NCBI GenBank assembly: GCA_947626425.1 | Contig: CANQRX010000040.1 | Coordinates: 1-12,510, forward strand | Length of the DNA stretch: 12,510 nucleotides | Source of the DNA: an uncultured Bacilli bacterium | Lineage (GTDB): Bacteria; Bacillota_I; Bacilli_A; RF39; UBA660 | Direction of reading: 5' to 3' | Shown here: one piece after another, positions 1-7,880 of the stretch | Layout: the number at the start of each line of letters is the position of its first letter | Position numbering within the stretch: position 1 is the stretch's first letter | Notes under the pieces: generated by a model | Database searches by the model: none | What the model was told of the DNA's origin: nothing | What the model saw: the letters and a program-made list of their open reading frames with translations, nothing else | Made by a program: the position numbers and the translations under genes

Positions 1-8
1 ATTTTCAT
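1..8 (-). CDS. 5' end of the next minus-strand gene (runs off the window)
   Basis: Only the first eight bases are visible: an ATG at 8-6 followed by a lysine codon and AT. The start is supported by what precedes it rather than by protein sequence: a good Shine-Dalgarno (AGGAAGG, about 10 nt before the ATG) and a near-perfect sigma-A promoter at 39-67. Nothing about the product can be read. Because the preceding gene is AddB-like and addB is commonly followed by addA in Firmicutes, an AddA-type helicase/nuclease is a reasonable guess, but it is inference only. Confidence 0.5.
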
Positions 9-38
9 TTATCTTTTTCCTTCCTATTTTCTATTAAA

Positions 39-67
39 ATTATAAGTTAATAACTTTCTTTTTTCAA
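39..67 (-). promoter_or_regulatory. Sigma-A type promoter for the gene leaving the window
   Basis: On the minus strand a TTGAAA -35 box (62-67) and a perfect TATAAT -10 box (39-44) are separated by exactly 17 bp. This is the best -35/-10 pair in the window. It lies in the 75-bp gap between the AddB-like stop and the ATG at position 8, with 30 nt between the -10 box and that ATG. The downstream gene therefore can be transcribed independently of the AAA-ATPase/AddB-like unit. Confidence 0.75.
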
Positions 68-83
68 GATGTTTTATATCATC

Positions 84-2396
84 TTAATTTGGCACTTTAA
101 CACTTTCGTTCTTTTTTAAAAATGATAGTTCTTCCTTTTTTAAATTGAGGATATCTTCTTCTTTACGATGGCAAATACTTTGATATGGACAATATTCACA
201 ACTTTTTAATTCCCCATCAATTCTTTTGGGACTAATTTGAAAATTACCTTGAGCAATTTCTTTAATCGTTTTTTCAACTAAACCTTTTGTATAAGTTATT
301 AAATCTTCTATTTGTTCGTCACTTAAAACTTTTGAATAGGCATAAAAGCCTTTAGAACTTACTTTTAATCCATGAACTACTTTGCTATCTTTATAAGATG
401 TATCAAAATTTTTTATAACGCTTTCATTATCATTACTATAACCTTGTAATTTTAATGCCTGTTTTTCTAAATAATCTTTGTCATGTTTAAAATCACAACT
501 TACTAAAGATCTTAAAAATTTTTGTAAATAAAAACCCGCGATATGCCAATCATGAAATTGGGAATTTTTAATTAATAGCAGATAAATTGGTAACTGTAAA
601 TTTAAACCGCATGATAAATAACTTAAATCAACATTGGCTTTACCCGTTTTATAATCTATTAAAGAGATAGTTTCATCTGAAAGATAAATCTTATCAATAA
701 TTCCTTCTAAAATGTAATCTTCAAATAAATTTATTTCAAACTTTTCTTCACATAAAACTTTCGAATAATTAAGACATTGTTCTTGTTCCTTAATATTATA
801 AATTGTTTTTCTTAAATCATCAGTTAACTTTTTTAAGAAAAATTTTTCGGAAGCTGTTAAATTTTTAAAAATTTGTTGTTCTTCCATAATTATTAAATCA
901 AGGTCATTTTCTTGATATATTCTACTTAAAACTGCATGATAAAATCGGCCAAGTAATATGGCAAATGTTTCTTGATAATCATTAACCTTTAAAATATAAT
1001 TTAAATAAAAGCGATAAGGACATTTTTGGTAAGTATCTAAAGAAGTATAGGAAAATTTTTTAATTTGATTCACCACAGTTGGTAATTGAACTTGATTGTT
1101 AAAGGAACGATATCCAGCACCTTCATATATAGGAACTAATAAAGCTAAATTTGAGTCATTAATTCCATATTTTAAATAAGTGTCATACAATTTTCCATAA
1201 TTAAGAAGATTAAATAAATGGGAATAACTAAAACGGTTACTTTCAAAATTTATTTTTGTAGTTTGTAAACATTCTAAAATTGAAGCTGGAAAGTATTCTA
1301 AATTACCATTTTTTTCTTTATATGATATTACTAAATTAGAATAACTTTTTAATCTTGCAATTGTTTCTTTCAAAATAATTTCGTTTTGTTCTTTCGTATC
1401 ACTCATTTTTAAAGCCCGCAGATCAAAATCATTAAAATAACCAATATCTTTAATCGCTTTTGGGAGTTCGCCTTCATTTGCTCCTACTACAAAAACATAA
1501 TCATCATAAGCCACTTCTTCTTTTAAAAAATCAAAACCTTTAATTCCATCATTATTATTTTTGATTTTTAATTCTTTTAAACATTCTAAAAAATATTGAT
1601 AAAATTGCTCATTTTTTTTATATAAAACATACTTATTACATAAATTTACTAAACTTTCATAAACTAAAACTTCCGCATTAGTTGTCAAATGAGTTTTTAA
1701 ATCAGTTAAAACTTGATCCCATGGTTTTGTAATATTTTGGATAAATTCATTAATTATCATTGTTGAATAAATTTTTTGATTATTTTTAAGATTAAAAGGA
1801 ATATTAAATATTTTCCCATAAAATTGAAATTTTTGGATATATTCTTCATTTAAGTTTGTTAAATAAATATGATGATAATCTACACCTCTTTTTAGTAATT
1901 TTACAATTTCTAGGCAAACGCCAATAACTTCATCATCAAGAGTTTTTTCATGAGCAAGTTTCCCAATAAAAGAAGTTTTTAAACAATCTTCAATTTCGAC
2001 CTTACAATCCTGTTTTAAAATTTCAACGGTTTGCCAAAAAAACTTATCTTTTTTAGAAATATGGTAAAAAACAAGTTCGTACTGACTAATCCATTGTTTA
2101 AAAAAAGGATTAAAAATCAAAAGATTTTTAGCCATTAACTCTTTTTTTAAATCAAGAAGAAATTTTATTCTTTTTCGATTGCTTTCTTGAAGATAATACA
2201 TATTCTTTAAGTATATTTGGGCAATTTCTTTAGTTACATTTTTGTTTACCACGATATCATAGATAGCGTCTTCCCGAAAATCAAAATAAAGGTTTTTAAT
2301 AACACTTTGGTAACTCATCAAATTGGAAGAAGAAGTATTTTTATTAAGTAAAAAATTTTTTTTGTTAGCATCATCAACAATATATATTTTTTCCAT
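84..2396 (-). CDS. AddB-like PD-(D/E)XK nuclease, short form
   Basis: A 770-residue protein resembling the AddB subunit of the AddAB (RexAB) double-strand-break resection complex. The C-terminal nuclease is convincing: F448-SYTSLDTYQKC459 opens the domain, H487 lies in a GxxxH motif, and D568, D581-Y-K583 and Q601 give the PD-(D/E)XK core. C733, C736 and C742 (C-x2-C-x5-C) join C459 as the four ligands expected for the AddB 4Fe-4S staple. Residues 300-311 (VFVVGANEGELP) match the UvrD-like C-terminal helicase fold. The odd part is the N-terminus. AddB is normally about 1,150 residues and begins with a Walker A P-loop. Here there is none, and the helicase-like half is only about 445 residues. 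The ATG is supported by AAAGGAAG 9 nt upstream. The AAA-ATPase stop lies just 23 bp before it, so the two are probably cotranscribed. It could be annotated simply as a PD-(D/E)XK nuclease family protein. Confidence 0.85.
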   Translation of the reverse strand: MEKIYIVDDANKKNFLLNKNTSSSNLMSYQSVIKNLYFDFREDAIYDIVVNKNVTKEIAQIYLKNMYYLQESNRKRIKFLLDLKKELMAKNLLIFNPFFKQWISQYELVFYHISKKDKFFWQTVEILKQDCKVEIEDCLKTSFIGKLAHEKTLDDEVIGVCLEIVKLLKRGVDYHHIYLTNLNEEYIQKFQFYGKIFNIPFNLKNNQKIYSTMIINEFIQNITKPWDQVLTDLKTHLTTNAEVLVYESLVNLCNKYVLYKKNEQFYQYFLECLKELKIKNNNDGIKGFDFLKEEVAYDDYVFVVGANEGELPKAIKDIGYFNDFDLRALKMSDTKEQNEIILKETIARLKSYSNLVISYKEKNGNLEYFPASILECLQTTKINFESNRFSYSHLFNLLNYGKLYDTYLKYGINDSNLALLVPIYEGAGYRSFNNQVQLPTVVNQIKKFSYTSLDTYQKCPYRFYLNYILKVNDYQETFAILLGRFYHAVLSRIYQENDLDLIIMEEQQIFKNLTASEKFFLKKLTDDLRKTIYNIKEQEQCLNYSKVLCEEKFEINLFEDYILEGIIDKIYLSDETISLIDYKTGKANVDLSYLSCGLNLQLPIYLLLIKNSQFHDWHIAGFYLQKFLRSLVSCDFKHDKDYLEKQALKLQGYSNDNESVIKNFDTSYKDSKVVHGLKVSSKGFYAYSKVLSDEQIEDLITYTKGLVEKTIKEIAQGNFQISPKRIDGELKSCEYCPYQSICHRKEEDILNLKKEELSFLKKNESVKVPN

Positions 2397-2419
2397 GAAT
2401 ACCCACTTCCTTTGTTATG

Positions 2420-4081
2420 TTATTTTATTTCCTCTAAATATTTATTTTCATTTCCAACAAAAACAACTAAATATTTTTTTAATGGTAATTTACTTTCTAA
2501 ATTGTAACTTTTTAATTGTTCTGTTCCTTCCTTAATTTTTTCGTTTAATAAACTTTCATTAAATTCATTTTTCTTTAAATATTTAAATTCAATCATTAAA
2601 TTGTATTTGGCCATTTCATCATTACTAAATATCATTAAATCAACATATCCCATGCCAACTGGATACTCAATTTTAACTTTTAAAACAGGATGTTTAATTA
2701 AGGCATAATATAGTAATTGAATATATTTTTCATCAAACTTCATAAAGCTTCGACTGCCAAGGCTTGTTAATATTTCACTTACATAGTTAGTTATATTATT
2801 AATAGTTCCTTCATTTGTTATTTCTTCTACACTTGCCATTATTTTAGTATCATCCAATTTTAATTTTTCATGTTCTAATAAATTTAAAAAGTAATTAGCA
2901 TATGTTTCTTTCATTATTTGATTAGGTATTGTAAATTTTAAATATATTCCCGCTTCTTTAATTGTTAAATAACCAAAATAATATAATAAACTGATTAAAA
3001 CATTGGCTGTTATATTTTCTAATAAATTAAATTTATCAACCAAATTTCCACTTATTTCATCAGTTTTTAATATTTTTTCAATTATTTCTAAATACATATT
3101 ATTATTTTTAATTTTTAAAATATTATCAATTTTCCCATAATTTACAACTATATTAGAATCATATAATTTTTTAGGAAATTTTTGGTATTGTTCATAACGG
3201 CTTAAAAAATACATAACTAAGGTAGCATTAAAAACACGTTGTTCAATTTCTTCATTAAACAAATAACCATCATAATTTTCTAACATAATTTTATATGCCT
3301 TTTCTTGGTCTTTTTCTAAAACAACTTCTTTGATTAAATTTAAAACCTCATCATGCGTTAAACCAATCATATTATGCATATTATAATCAGTTGATAAATC
3401 GGTTGCTATATTAAAACCAGTTGTCATACTGTTTAAAGTGATTGGACAAATACCTGTGGCAAAGAAACGCCCGACAGTTCCTTCTTTGATATAAATTTTG
3501 ATATTGGCATAGAAACTTTTAACTATTCCATTTACTAAACTTTTAAATTTTGAAGTATCACCTTCTAATATCGCATTCGTAAAATTATCATATTCATCAA
3601 CTATTATATACATTTTTTGTTTTAATTGTAGTCTTTTAAAATAACTTAAAAATCTTACTATTATATCATCAGCTGGTGCTTCTTCATTGATTGCATAATC
3701 AAAATGATAATAGTCACAAAATTCTTCAATTCCATTTGTAACATGAAGTTTAAAGCTACTTTTTAAATCTAAATTACTTTTATCTTCACCTATTCCTGAG
3801 AAATCAAACTTTAAGACATAATAATTATTTTTATTTTTAGTTGGATGTTGATAAATATAAGTATCTTTAAACAAGCTATCAAATAAATCTTTACTATTTA
3901 AATCATAGTAGTAAAACATCATACTTGTAAATAAACTTTTGCCAAACCTTCCGGGTCTTAAATATATTAAAGTATCATCATTATCTTCCAATTTTTCTAA
4001 ATACATTGTTTTATCTACATAATAACAATTTTCTTCGATCAATTCTTTAAAATTTATTTTTCCATACGGGATTTTCTTCAT
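2420..4081 (-). CDS. AAA-ATPase-like / PD-(D/E)XK nuclease family protein (copy 1)
   Basis: A 553-residue protein with the AAA-ATPase-like domain (AAA_9, PF09820) and the C-terminal PD-(D/E)XK domain (PF08011, formerly DUF1703). The family opening is clear (MKKIPYGKINFKELI, then YYVDKT at 20-25). The P-loop RPGRFGKS is at 42-49, where the family usually has RPRRFGKS. Walker B is YIIVDEYDN at 158-166, and a TG-I-CPITLNSMTTGFNI stretch at 209-224 resembles the sensor region. The nuclease core shows GYVD481 and then IE498-F-K500, so its acidic and lysine residues are present. Start: ATG with AAGGAGG 6 nt upstream and an extended -10 promoter. The family is common and multicopy in gut Bacteroidota, Fusobacteria and Firmicutes, and its function is unknown. 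It sits between prfA, whose transcript is terminated, and the AddB-like gene, with which it probably shares a message. Confidence 0.9.
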   Translation of the reverse strand: MKKIPYGKINFKELIEENCYYVDKTMYLEKLEDNDDTLIYLRPGRFGKSLFTSMMFYYYDLNSKDLFDSLFKDTYIYQHPTKNKNNYYVLKFDFSGIGEDKSNLDLKSSFKLHVTNGIEEFCDYYHFDYAINEEAPADDIIVRFLSYFKRLQLKQKMYIIVDEYDNFTNAILEGDTSKFKSLVNGIVKSFYANIKIYIKEGTVGRFFATGICPITLNSMTTGFNIATDLSTDYNMHNMIGLTHDEVLNLIKEVVLEKDQEKAYKIMLENYDGYLFNEEIEQRVFNATLVMYFLSRYEQYQKFPKKLYDSNIVVNYGKIDNILKIKNNNMYLEIIEKILKTDEISGNLVDKFNLLENITANVLISLLYYFGYLTIKEAGIYLKFTIPNQIMKETYANYFLNLLEHEKLKLDDTKIMASVEEITNEGTINNITNYVSEILTSLGSRSFMKFDEKYIQLLYYALIKHPVLKVKIEYPVGMGYVDLMIFSNDEMAKYNLMIEFKYLKKNEFNESLLNEKIKEGTEQLKSYNLESKLPLKKYLVVFVGNENKYLEEIK

Positions 4082-4101
4082 AAGCTTCCTCCTTGTATAT
4101 T

Positions 4102-4110
4102 ATTTTATCA
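4102..4110 (-). promoter_or_regulatory. Extended -10 promoter of AAA-ATPase copy 1
   Basis: TGATAAAAT on the minus strand (TG-n-TAAAAT), ending 20 nt before the ATG at 4081 and followed by AAGGAGG (4088-4094). I see no convincing -35 box, as expected for an extended -10 element. It lies just downstream of the prfA terminator, so a fresh promoter is needed here. Confidence 0.5.
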
Positions 4111-4142
4111 AATTTATTAGAAAAAGTCTTTTATTTTAAACT

Positions 4143-4172
4143 AAAAAAATACTCAAAAAACTTTGAATATTT
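4143..4172 (-). terminator. Rho-independent terminator after prfA
   Basis: On the minus strand, an 11-bp stem (arms 4162-4172 and 4147-4157, one G-U pair) with the four-base loop GTTT runs straight into a T tract (4149-4143). It begins 8 nt after the prfA stop codon. It closes the DUF1934-argS-rpoE-prfA operon. Confidence 0.85.
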
Positions 4173-4180
4173 AAAATGTT

Positions 4181-5242
4181 TCATTGGTTTCCGGTTTCTA
4201 ATTTTCGTTTAAGATCTTCGGTAATTAAAGCCTCTATAATCGGTTCTAAATAGCCATCCATTACTTTGTCTAAGGCCATGATAGAAAAACCAATGCGATG
4301 GTCCGTTACCCGATTTTGAGGATAATTGTATGTTCTTATTTTTTCGGAACGATCGCCTGTCCCAATTTTGCTTTTTCTGACGTTACCCATCTTTGCATCT
4401 TGTTCTTGAGTTAAAATATCATAAAGTTTAGCTTTTAAAAGTTTCATAGCTTTGTCTTTATTTTTTAACTGACTACGTTCATTTTGACAAGTAACAACCG
4501 TATTAGTTGGTAAATGGGTTATTCGTACGGCTGAATTAGAAGTATTAACGGATTGACCACCCGCCCCCGAAGAATGGTAAACATCTATTTTTAAATCGCT
4601 TTCTTTAATTTCAATATCGACATCATCAACTTCGGGCATAACTAAAACTGTAGCAGTGGAAGTATGAACTCGGCCTTGGGTTTCGGTCTCGGGAACTCTT
4701 TGAACCCGATGAGCTCCACTTTCATATTTAAGTTTGGAATAAACATTTTCCCCTTTGATAGTACATTCAACTTGGGAAAAACCACCACTTGTTCCTTCGA
4801 TTTGATGATTTATTTCGATTTTCCAACCGTTTTTTTCAGCATAATAAGTATACATTCTTAGTAAATCACCAGCAAAGATATTGGCTTCATCGCCACCCGC
4901 AGCCCCTCTGATTTCCATAATAACATTCTTGCCATCATTTTCATCTTTCGGAATTAATAAAATTTCTAGTTCTTGGGTTAATTTTTCAAGTTGTTCTTGA
5001 TTGGAGGTAATTTCTTCGGTTGCAATAGCTTTTAACTCTTCATCATTTAATAATTCTTTAGCTTCCGAAATATTTTTTTCACATTGTAAATAAACTTCAT
5101 ATTTATCCACAATTTCTTTTAAATCACTTTGTTCTTTTGATAATTTTTTTAATTTATTAAAATCGCTCATTATTTCAGGGTTCATCAGTTCTTCACTTAA
5201 TTCAAGATAACGATTTTTAATACTTTCTAGGCGTTCTTTCAT
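4181..5242 (-). CDS. prfA: Peptide chain release factor 1 (RF1)
   Basis: A 353-residue class I release factor of normal length. It recognises UAA and UAG in the ribosomal A site and triggers hydrolysis of peptidyl-tRNA. The catalytic GGQ is at 228-230. The codon-reading tripeptide region VQRVPETETQGRVHTS (180-195) carries PET at 184-186, the P-x-T form of RF1, and not the SPF of RF2. The GGDEA box (116-120) and the RSEKIRTYNYPQNRVTDHRI block (298-317) are also typical. Start: ATG with AAAGGAG 6 nt upstream, in a 21-bp gap after rpoE. The stop is UGA, which RF1 itself cannot read, so the genome must encode RF2 and use UGA as stop. In most Firmicutes prmC (glutamine methyltransferase of the GGQ) follows prfA; here a terminator and an AAA-ATPase follow instead. 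Confidence 0.98.
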   Translation of the reverse strand: MKERLESIKNRYLELSEELMNPEIMSDFNKLKKLSKEQSDLKEIVDKYEVYLQCEKNISEAKELLNDEELKAIATEEITSNQEQLEKLTQELEILLIPKDENDGKNVIMEIRGAAGGDEANIFAGDLLRMYTYYAEKNGWKIEINHQIEGTSGGFSQVECTIKGENVYSKLKYESGAHRVQRVPETETQGRVHTSTATVLVMPEVDDVDIEIKESDLKIDVYHSSGAGGQSVNTSNSAVRITHLPTNTVVTCQNERSQLKNKDKAMKLLKAKLYDILTQEQDAKMGNVRKSKIGTGDRSEKIRTYNYPQNRVTDHRIGFSIMALDKVMDGYLEPIIEALITEDLKRKLETGNQ

Positions 5243-5263
5243 AAATGCTCCTTTGCCAAACTA

Positions 5264-5695
5264 TTATAGTTCGTTTTCTTCATCTTCATCATCAATTATG
5301 ACTAAATCCTTTAAATCATCATCAGAATCTTCTTCGGTATCATCGTCATAATAATTTTCCTCTTCTTCTTCAGATTGTTCTTCGTCATTTTCTTCATTTA
5401 CTTCTTCAATTTCATCTTCTTCATCTTCAATGATAACTCGTTCACTGTGTTTTTCTTTAATATCCCAATAACCATCTTCTAATTGAATAAATTGTTTATC
5501 AGTCGTTAATAATTCAAAGAAATCGGAAATTTTTTCTAAAAATTCGTCTTCACTTAATTTTTTTAAATCGCATATTTCTTTAAATAATTCATTTATTTTC
5601 ATTTTATGATTTTGTTCTTTTAAAATTAAATAAGCTAAGTCATCATAATTCATAACTTCAAGTTCTTCATCAGTATAATCTTTTATTCTTTTCAT
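5264..5695 (-). CDS. rpoE: DNA-directed RNA polymerase delta subunit
   Basis: A 143-residue protein with the two-part layout of the Firmicutes delta subunit. An N-terminal HARE-HTH winged domain (about residues 13-80, ending GYWDIK at 75-80) is followed by a disordered acidic tail. Of the 54 residues from 90 to 143, 35 are Asp or Glu. Delta binds RNA polymerase, displaces nucleic acids and speeds recycling, making transcription more sensitive to initiating NTP levels. It is somewhat shorter than the B. subtilis protein (about 173 residues), mostly in the tail. Start: ATG with AAGGAG whose first bases overlap the argS stop codon, 11 bp away. The gene ends with tandem in-frame TAA TAG. It is third in the DUF1934-argS-rpoE-prfA operon. 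The repetitive GAA/GAT codons of the tail make a low-complexity stretch at about 5275-5430. Confidence 0.95.
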   Translation of the reverse strand: MKRIKDYTDEELEVMNYDDLAYLILKEQNHKMKINELFKEICDLKKLSEDEFLEKISDFFELLTTDKQFIQLEDGYWDIKEKHSERVIIEDEEDEIEEVNEENDEEQSEEEEENYYDDDTEEDSDDDLKDLVIIDDEDEENEL

Positions 5696-5706
5696 TTCTT
5701 GTCTCC

Positions 5707-7404
5707 TTACATTTTGGTGGGAATTTTAATTATTAAAAGGTCTAGTAATGTTTTCATAACATTCGTTGTTAGATTTAACAAAATTCCCCAATCTTGCTTT
5801 TTAGCTTGATCCTCTAAATTATTCATATGATTTTTTTCATAAAAAGCATTAGTTAAAACACTTAGGTCATATAAATAAGTTGCAATTACAGAGGGCATAC
5901 GCATTTTAAAAGCATAGTTAATTGTTTGATCAAGATCAAGAAGTTTAATTCGTAAGTCTCGATCTTGTATATTATATATTGTTTGACTTAAGTTGTCTAC
6001 ATTGTTAGATCCAGTTGGACAAATTTTTTTCGTTCGTAAATAGGTATAAAGGATATAAGGCCCCGTTTTACCAACAACATCGGAAAATTTTTCAATGTCA
6101 AAAATATAGTCTTTTTCTCGATTGTTTTGTAAATCAGCATATTTAATAATGGCATTAACTAAAATATCTAAATCACTTTCTGATAAAGATTGGTTTTCAC
6201 TCTTTTTATTTTTAAAAACATTTTTAGTATCTAAAAATAAATTATCCAATTTTGGCGTATTTCCTGATCTTGTTTTAAAAGGTTTCCCATCTGTCCCATT
6301 AATTGTACCAAAACCTAGAAATTCTAGTTCAATATCTTTGGTACTAGATAGTTTTTTACTAGCCCGAAAGACTTGAGTAAAATGTAAATTTTGGCGCATA
6401 TCCACAACATAAAGAATTTTATCAGGGTTATAATTTAGCTTCCGTTCATAAATCGTTGCTAAATCAGTAGTTCCATATAAATAAGCTTTATTACTTGCTT
6501 GATAAATAAGAGGCGGAATTTCTTTTTTATCAGTTGCTTGCGAAACATCAATTACCATTGCATGGTCACTTTCTTTTAATAAATTGTTTTCGAAAAGCTC
6601 ATTAGTTAACTGTGGAATATATTTATAGGAATCAGATTCGCCATTCCACAAGTCAAAAGAAACATCTAAATAATCATAAATTCGTTTAATGTCCTTTTTA
6701 GATACTTCTAATATTTTTTGAAAATATTTTTGGTACAACTCATTACCATCTTGTAATTCTTTGGTTATCAAAGAACATTCCTTTTTTAAAGATTCGTCTT
6801 CTTTACAACGACCACTCATTAAAGGATAAAGATTATCAAGAATTTTTATATCAATATCTTCAATAGCCACATTTTGTTCTAAAAGGCCTTTAATAACTTG
6901 ACCCATTTGTAAACCATAATCTCCTAAATGGACATCAGATATTACTTTTTGATTCATAAATTTTAAAATTCGTTTAATTGATTCGCCGACAATCGCGGGT
7001 CTTAAATGCCCAACATGTAAAGGCTTAGCAACGTTTGCTCCACCATAGTCAATGACAATTGTTTCTTCTTTTGGCATTGTTATATTAAATTTAGGTTTTT
7101 GAAGCATTAAATTTAGAAATTCGTTAATAAACTTATCCGATAAGGTTAAATTAACAAAGCCAGGTTTAACACATTCAATTTTGGCAAAATTGACCATCGC
7201 TTCTTGATCTTTTTTAATAGTTTCAACAATTTGACACCCAATTTCAAAAGGATTTTGATGAGTCGTTTTTGCTAAGCGAAAAGCCCCATCCCATTGATAA
7301 TCACATAAATCAGGACGATTAGATTTTATAATATTTATTTCTTCACTTTCAAAATTAAGTTTGTTTAAAGATTTTTCAATAATGCTCTTAATTTTATTAA
7401 TCAT
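5707..7404 (-). CDS. argS: Arginyl-tRNA synthetase
   Basis: A 565-residue class I aminoacyl-tRNA synthetase that charges tRNA-Arg with arginine. An N-terminal additional domain (about 1-105) is followed by the catalytic core with DYGGANVAKPLHVGHL (119-134), where HVGH at 130-133 is the HIGH motif. FKTRSG (376-381) takes the place of KMSKS, the form commonly seen in ArgS. The C-terminal DALR-type anticodon-binding domain starts at about 446 and ends with the usual Pro-Thr-Lys-Met. Its length is normal. The start codon overlaps the end of the DUF1934 gene by 8 bp, and a strong GGGAGGAA lies just upstream inside that gene, so the two are translationally coupled. This ywiB-argS pairing is a conserved Firmicutes arrangement. 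Confidence 0.98.
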   Translation of the reverse strand: MINKIKSIIEKSLNKLNFESEEINIIKSNRPDLCDYQWDGAFRLAKTTHQNPFEIGCQIVETIKKDQEAMVNFAKIECVKPGFVNLTLSDKFINEFLNLMLQKPKFNITMPKEETIVIDYGGANVAKPLHVGHLRPAIVGESIKRILKFMNQKVISDVHLGDYGLQMGQVIKGLLEQNVAIEDIDIKILDNLYPLMSGRCKEDESLKKECSLITKELQDGNELYQKYFQKILEVSKKDIKRIYDYLDVSFDLWNGESDSYKYIPQLTNELFENNLLKESDHAMVIDVSQATDKKEIPPLIYQASNKAYLYGTTDLATIYERKLNYNPDKILYVVDMRQNLHFTQVFRASKKLSSTKDIELEFLGFGTINGTDGKPFKTRSGNTPKLDNLFLDTKNVFKNKKSENQSLSESDLDILVNAIIKYADLQNNREKDYIFDIEKFSDVVGKTGPYILYTYLRTKKICPTGSNNVDNLSQTIYNIQDRDLRIKLLDLDQTINYAFKMRMPSVIATYLYDLSVLTNAFYEKNHMNNLEDQAKKQDWGILLNLTTNVMKTLLDLLIIKIPTKM

Positions 7405-7750
7405 TTTGTTCCTCCCAACTTAAATTAAAATTTATTTTTTCATCATCAGTTTCAATTAAATAAATAATTTGACACGATTTTTCAAAAACATTAAAAGTTG
7501 CTTCATCGACTCCAATCTCTAATTTATATTGTTCTTTTTTTAAATTTATATAACAGTTTTTTTCGAGAACATTTAAAGAAAAAGAATATTCGGCATTTTC
7601 CCGAGAGAATGTTTGCTTAGCAAAATCAAGTTGATGCTGCATATCATCTAATGCGAACGTTAATAAATTATTAGAAAATTGGCCCGCAAGTTGCTGATTT
7701 AGAATAGTTTCTTCCCCTTTTTTTAAGCTTAAATTTATTGATACATTCAT
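7397..7750 (-). CDS. DUF1934 (YwiB-like) beta-barrel domain protein
   Basis: A small protein of 117 residues matching the DUF1934/YwiB family (PF09148). The pattern is alternating hydrophobic beta strands, with ENAEYSFSL around the middle and a ...CQIIYLIETDDEKINFNLSW ending. No signal peptide or membrane segment is seen, so it is cytosolic. The function of the family is not established; a calycin-like barrel is the usual structural description. Two in-frame ATGs lie at 7756 and 7750. AAAGGG (7757-7762) touches the first ATG directly but is 6 nt from the second, so I chose 7750; the other start adds only Met-Ser. It is the first gene of the operon with argS, rpoE and prfA, and its last 8 bp overlap argS. 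Its constant position before argS suggests a housekeeping role in translation, which is inference. Confidence 0.88.
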   Translation of the reverse strand: MNVSINLSLKKGEETILNQQLAGQFSNNLLTFALDDMQHQLDFAKQTFSRENAEYSFSLNVLEKNCYINLKKEQYKLEIGVDEATFNVFEKSCQIIYLIETDDEKINFNLSWEEQND

Positions 7751-7774
7751 ACTCATCCCTTTTTTTCCGCGTTC

Positions 7775-7833
7775 AATATATCACAGGAGCTTTTAAAATG
7801 CAATTATTTTATAGCAAAAGTACAATTTGCCAA
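7775..7833 (-). promoter_or_regulatory. Promoter region of the DUF1934-argS-rpoE-prfA operon
   Basis: Two overlapping candidates lie between the lipoprotein terminator and DUF1934. The nearer has TTGCAT (7798-7803), a 17-bp spacer and TATATT (7775-7780) with the extended TG at 7782-7783, leaving 24 nt to the ATG at 7750. The farther has TTGGCA (7828-7833), a 16-bp spacer and TAAAAT (7806-7811). I favour the nearer one because its distance to the start matches the other promoters here. Both could be used. Confidence 0.5.
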
Positions 7834-7843
7834 AAAAAAATGT

Positions 7844-7880
7844 AAAAAAAAGACTATTGATTAGTTAATTCAGCAGTCTT
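7844..7880 (-). terminator. Rho-independent terminator of the lipoprotein gene
   Basis: On the minus strand AAGACT (7880-7875) pairs with AGTCTT (7855-7850). An inner TGA/TCA pairing can extend the stem past a G-U pair and one mismatch, and eight T residues follow (7851-7844). The 5' arm begins with the AA of the gene's TAA stop codon. Confidence 0.8.

Noticed and set aside
66..85. Hairpin AAGATG/CATCTT at the end of the AddB-like gene as a terminator
   Set aside because: No T tract follows on the minus strand (GAAAAAAG follows), and there is no plus-strand gene for it to serve. It also overlaps the -35 of the next promoter.
4181..4183. Mycoplasma-type code with UGA as tryptophan
   Set aside because: prfA reaches its normal length exactly at UGA, a terminator follows at once, and tryptophans elsewhere are UGG.
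5275..5430. Repetitive GAA/GAT tract as a repeat element
   Set aside because: It is explained by the acidic tail of the RNA polymerase delta subunit.
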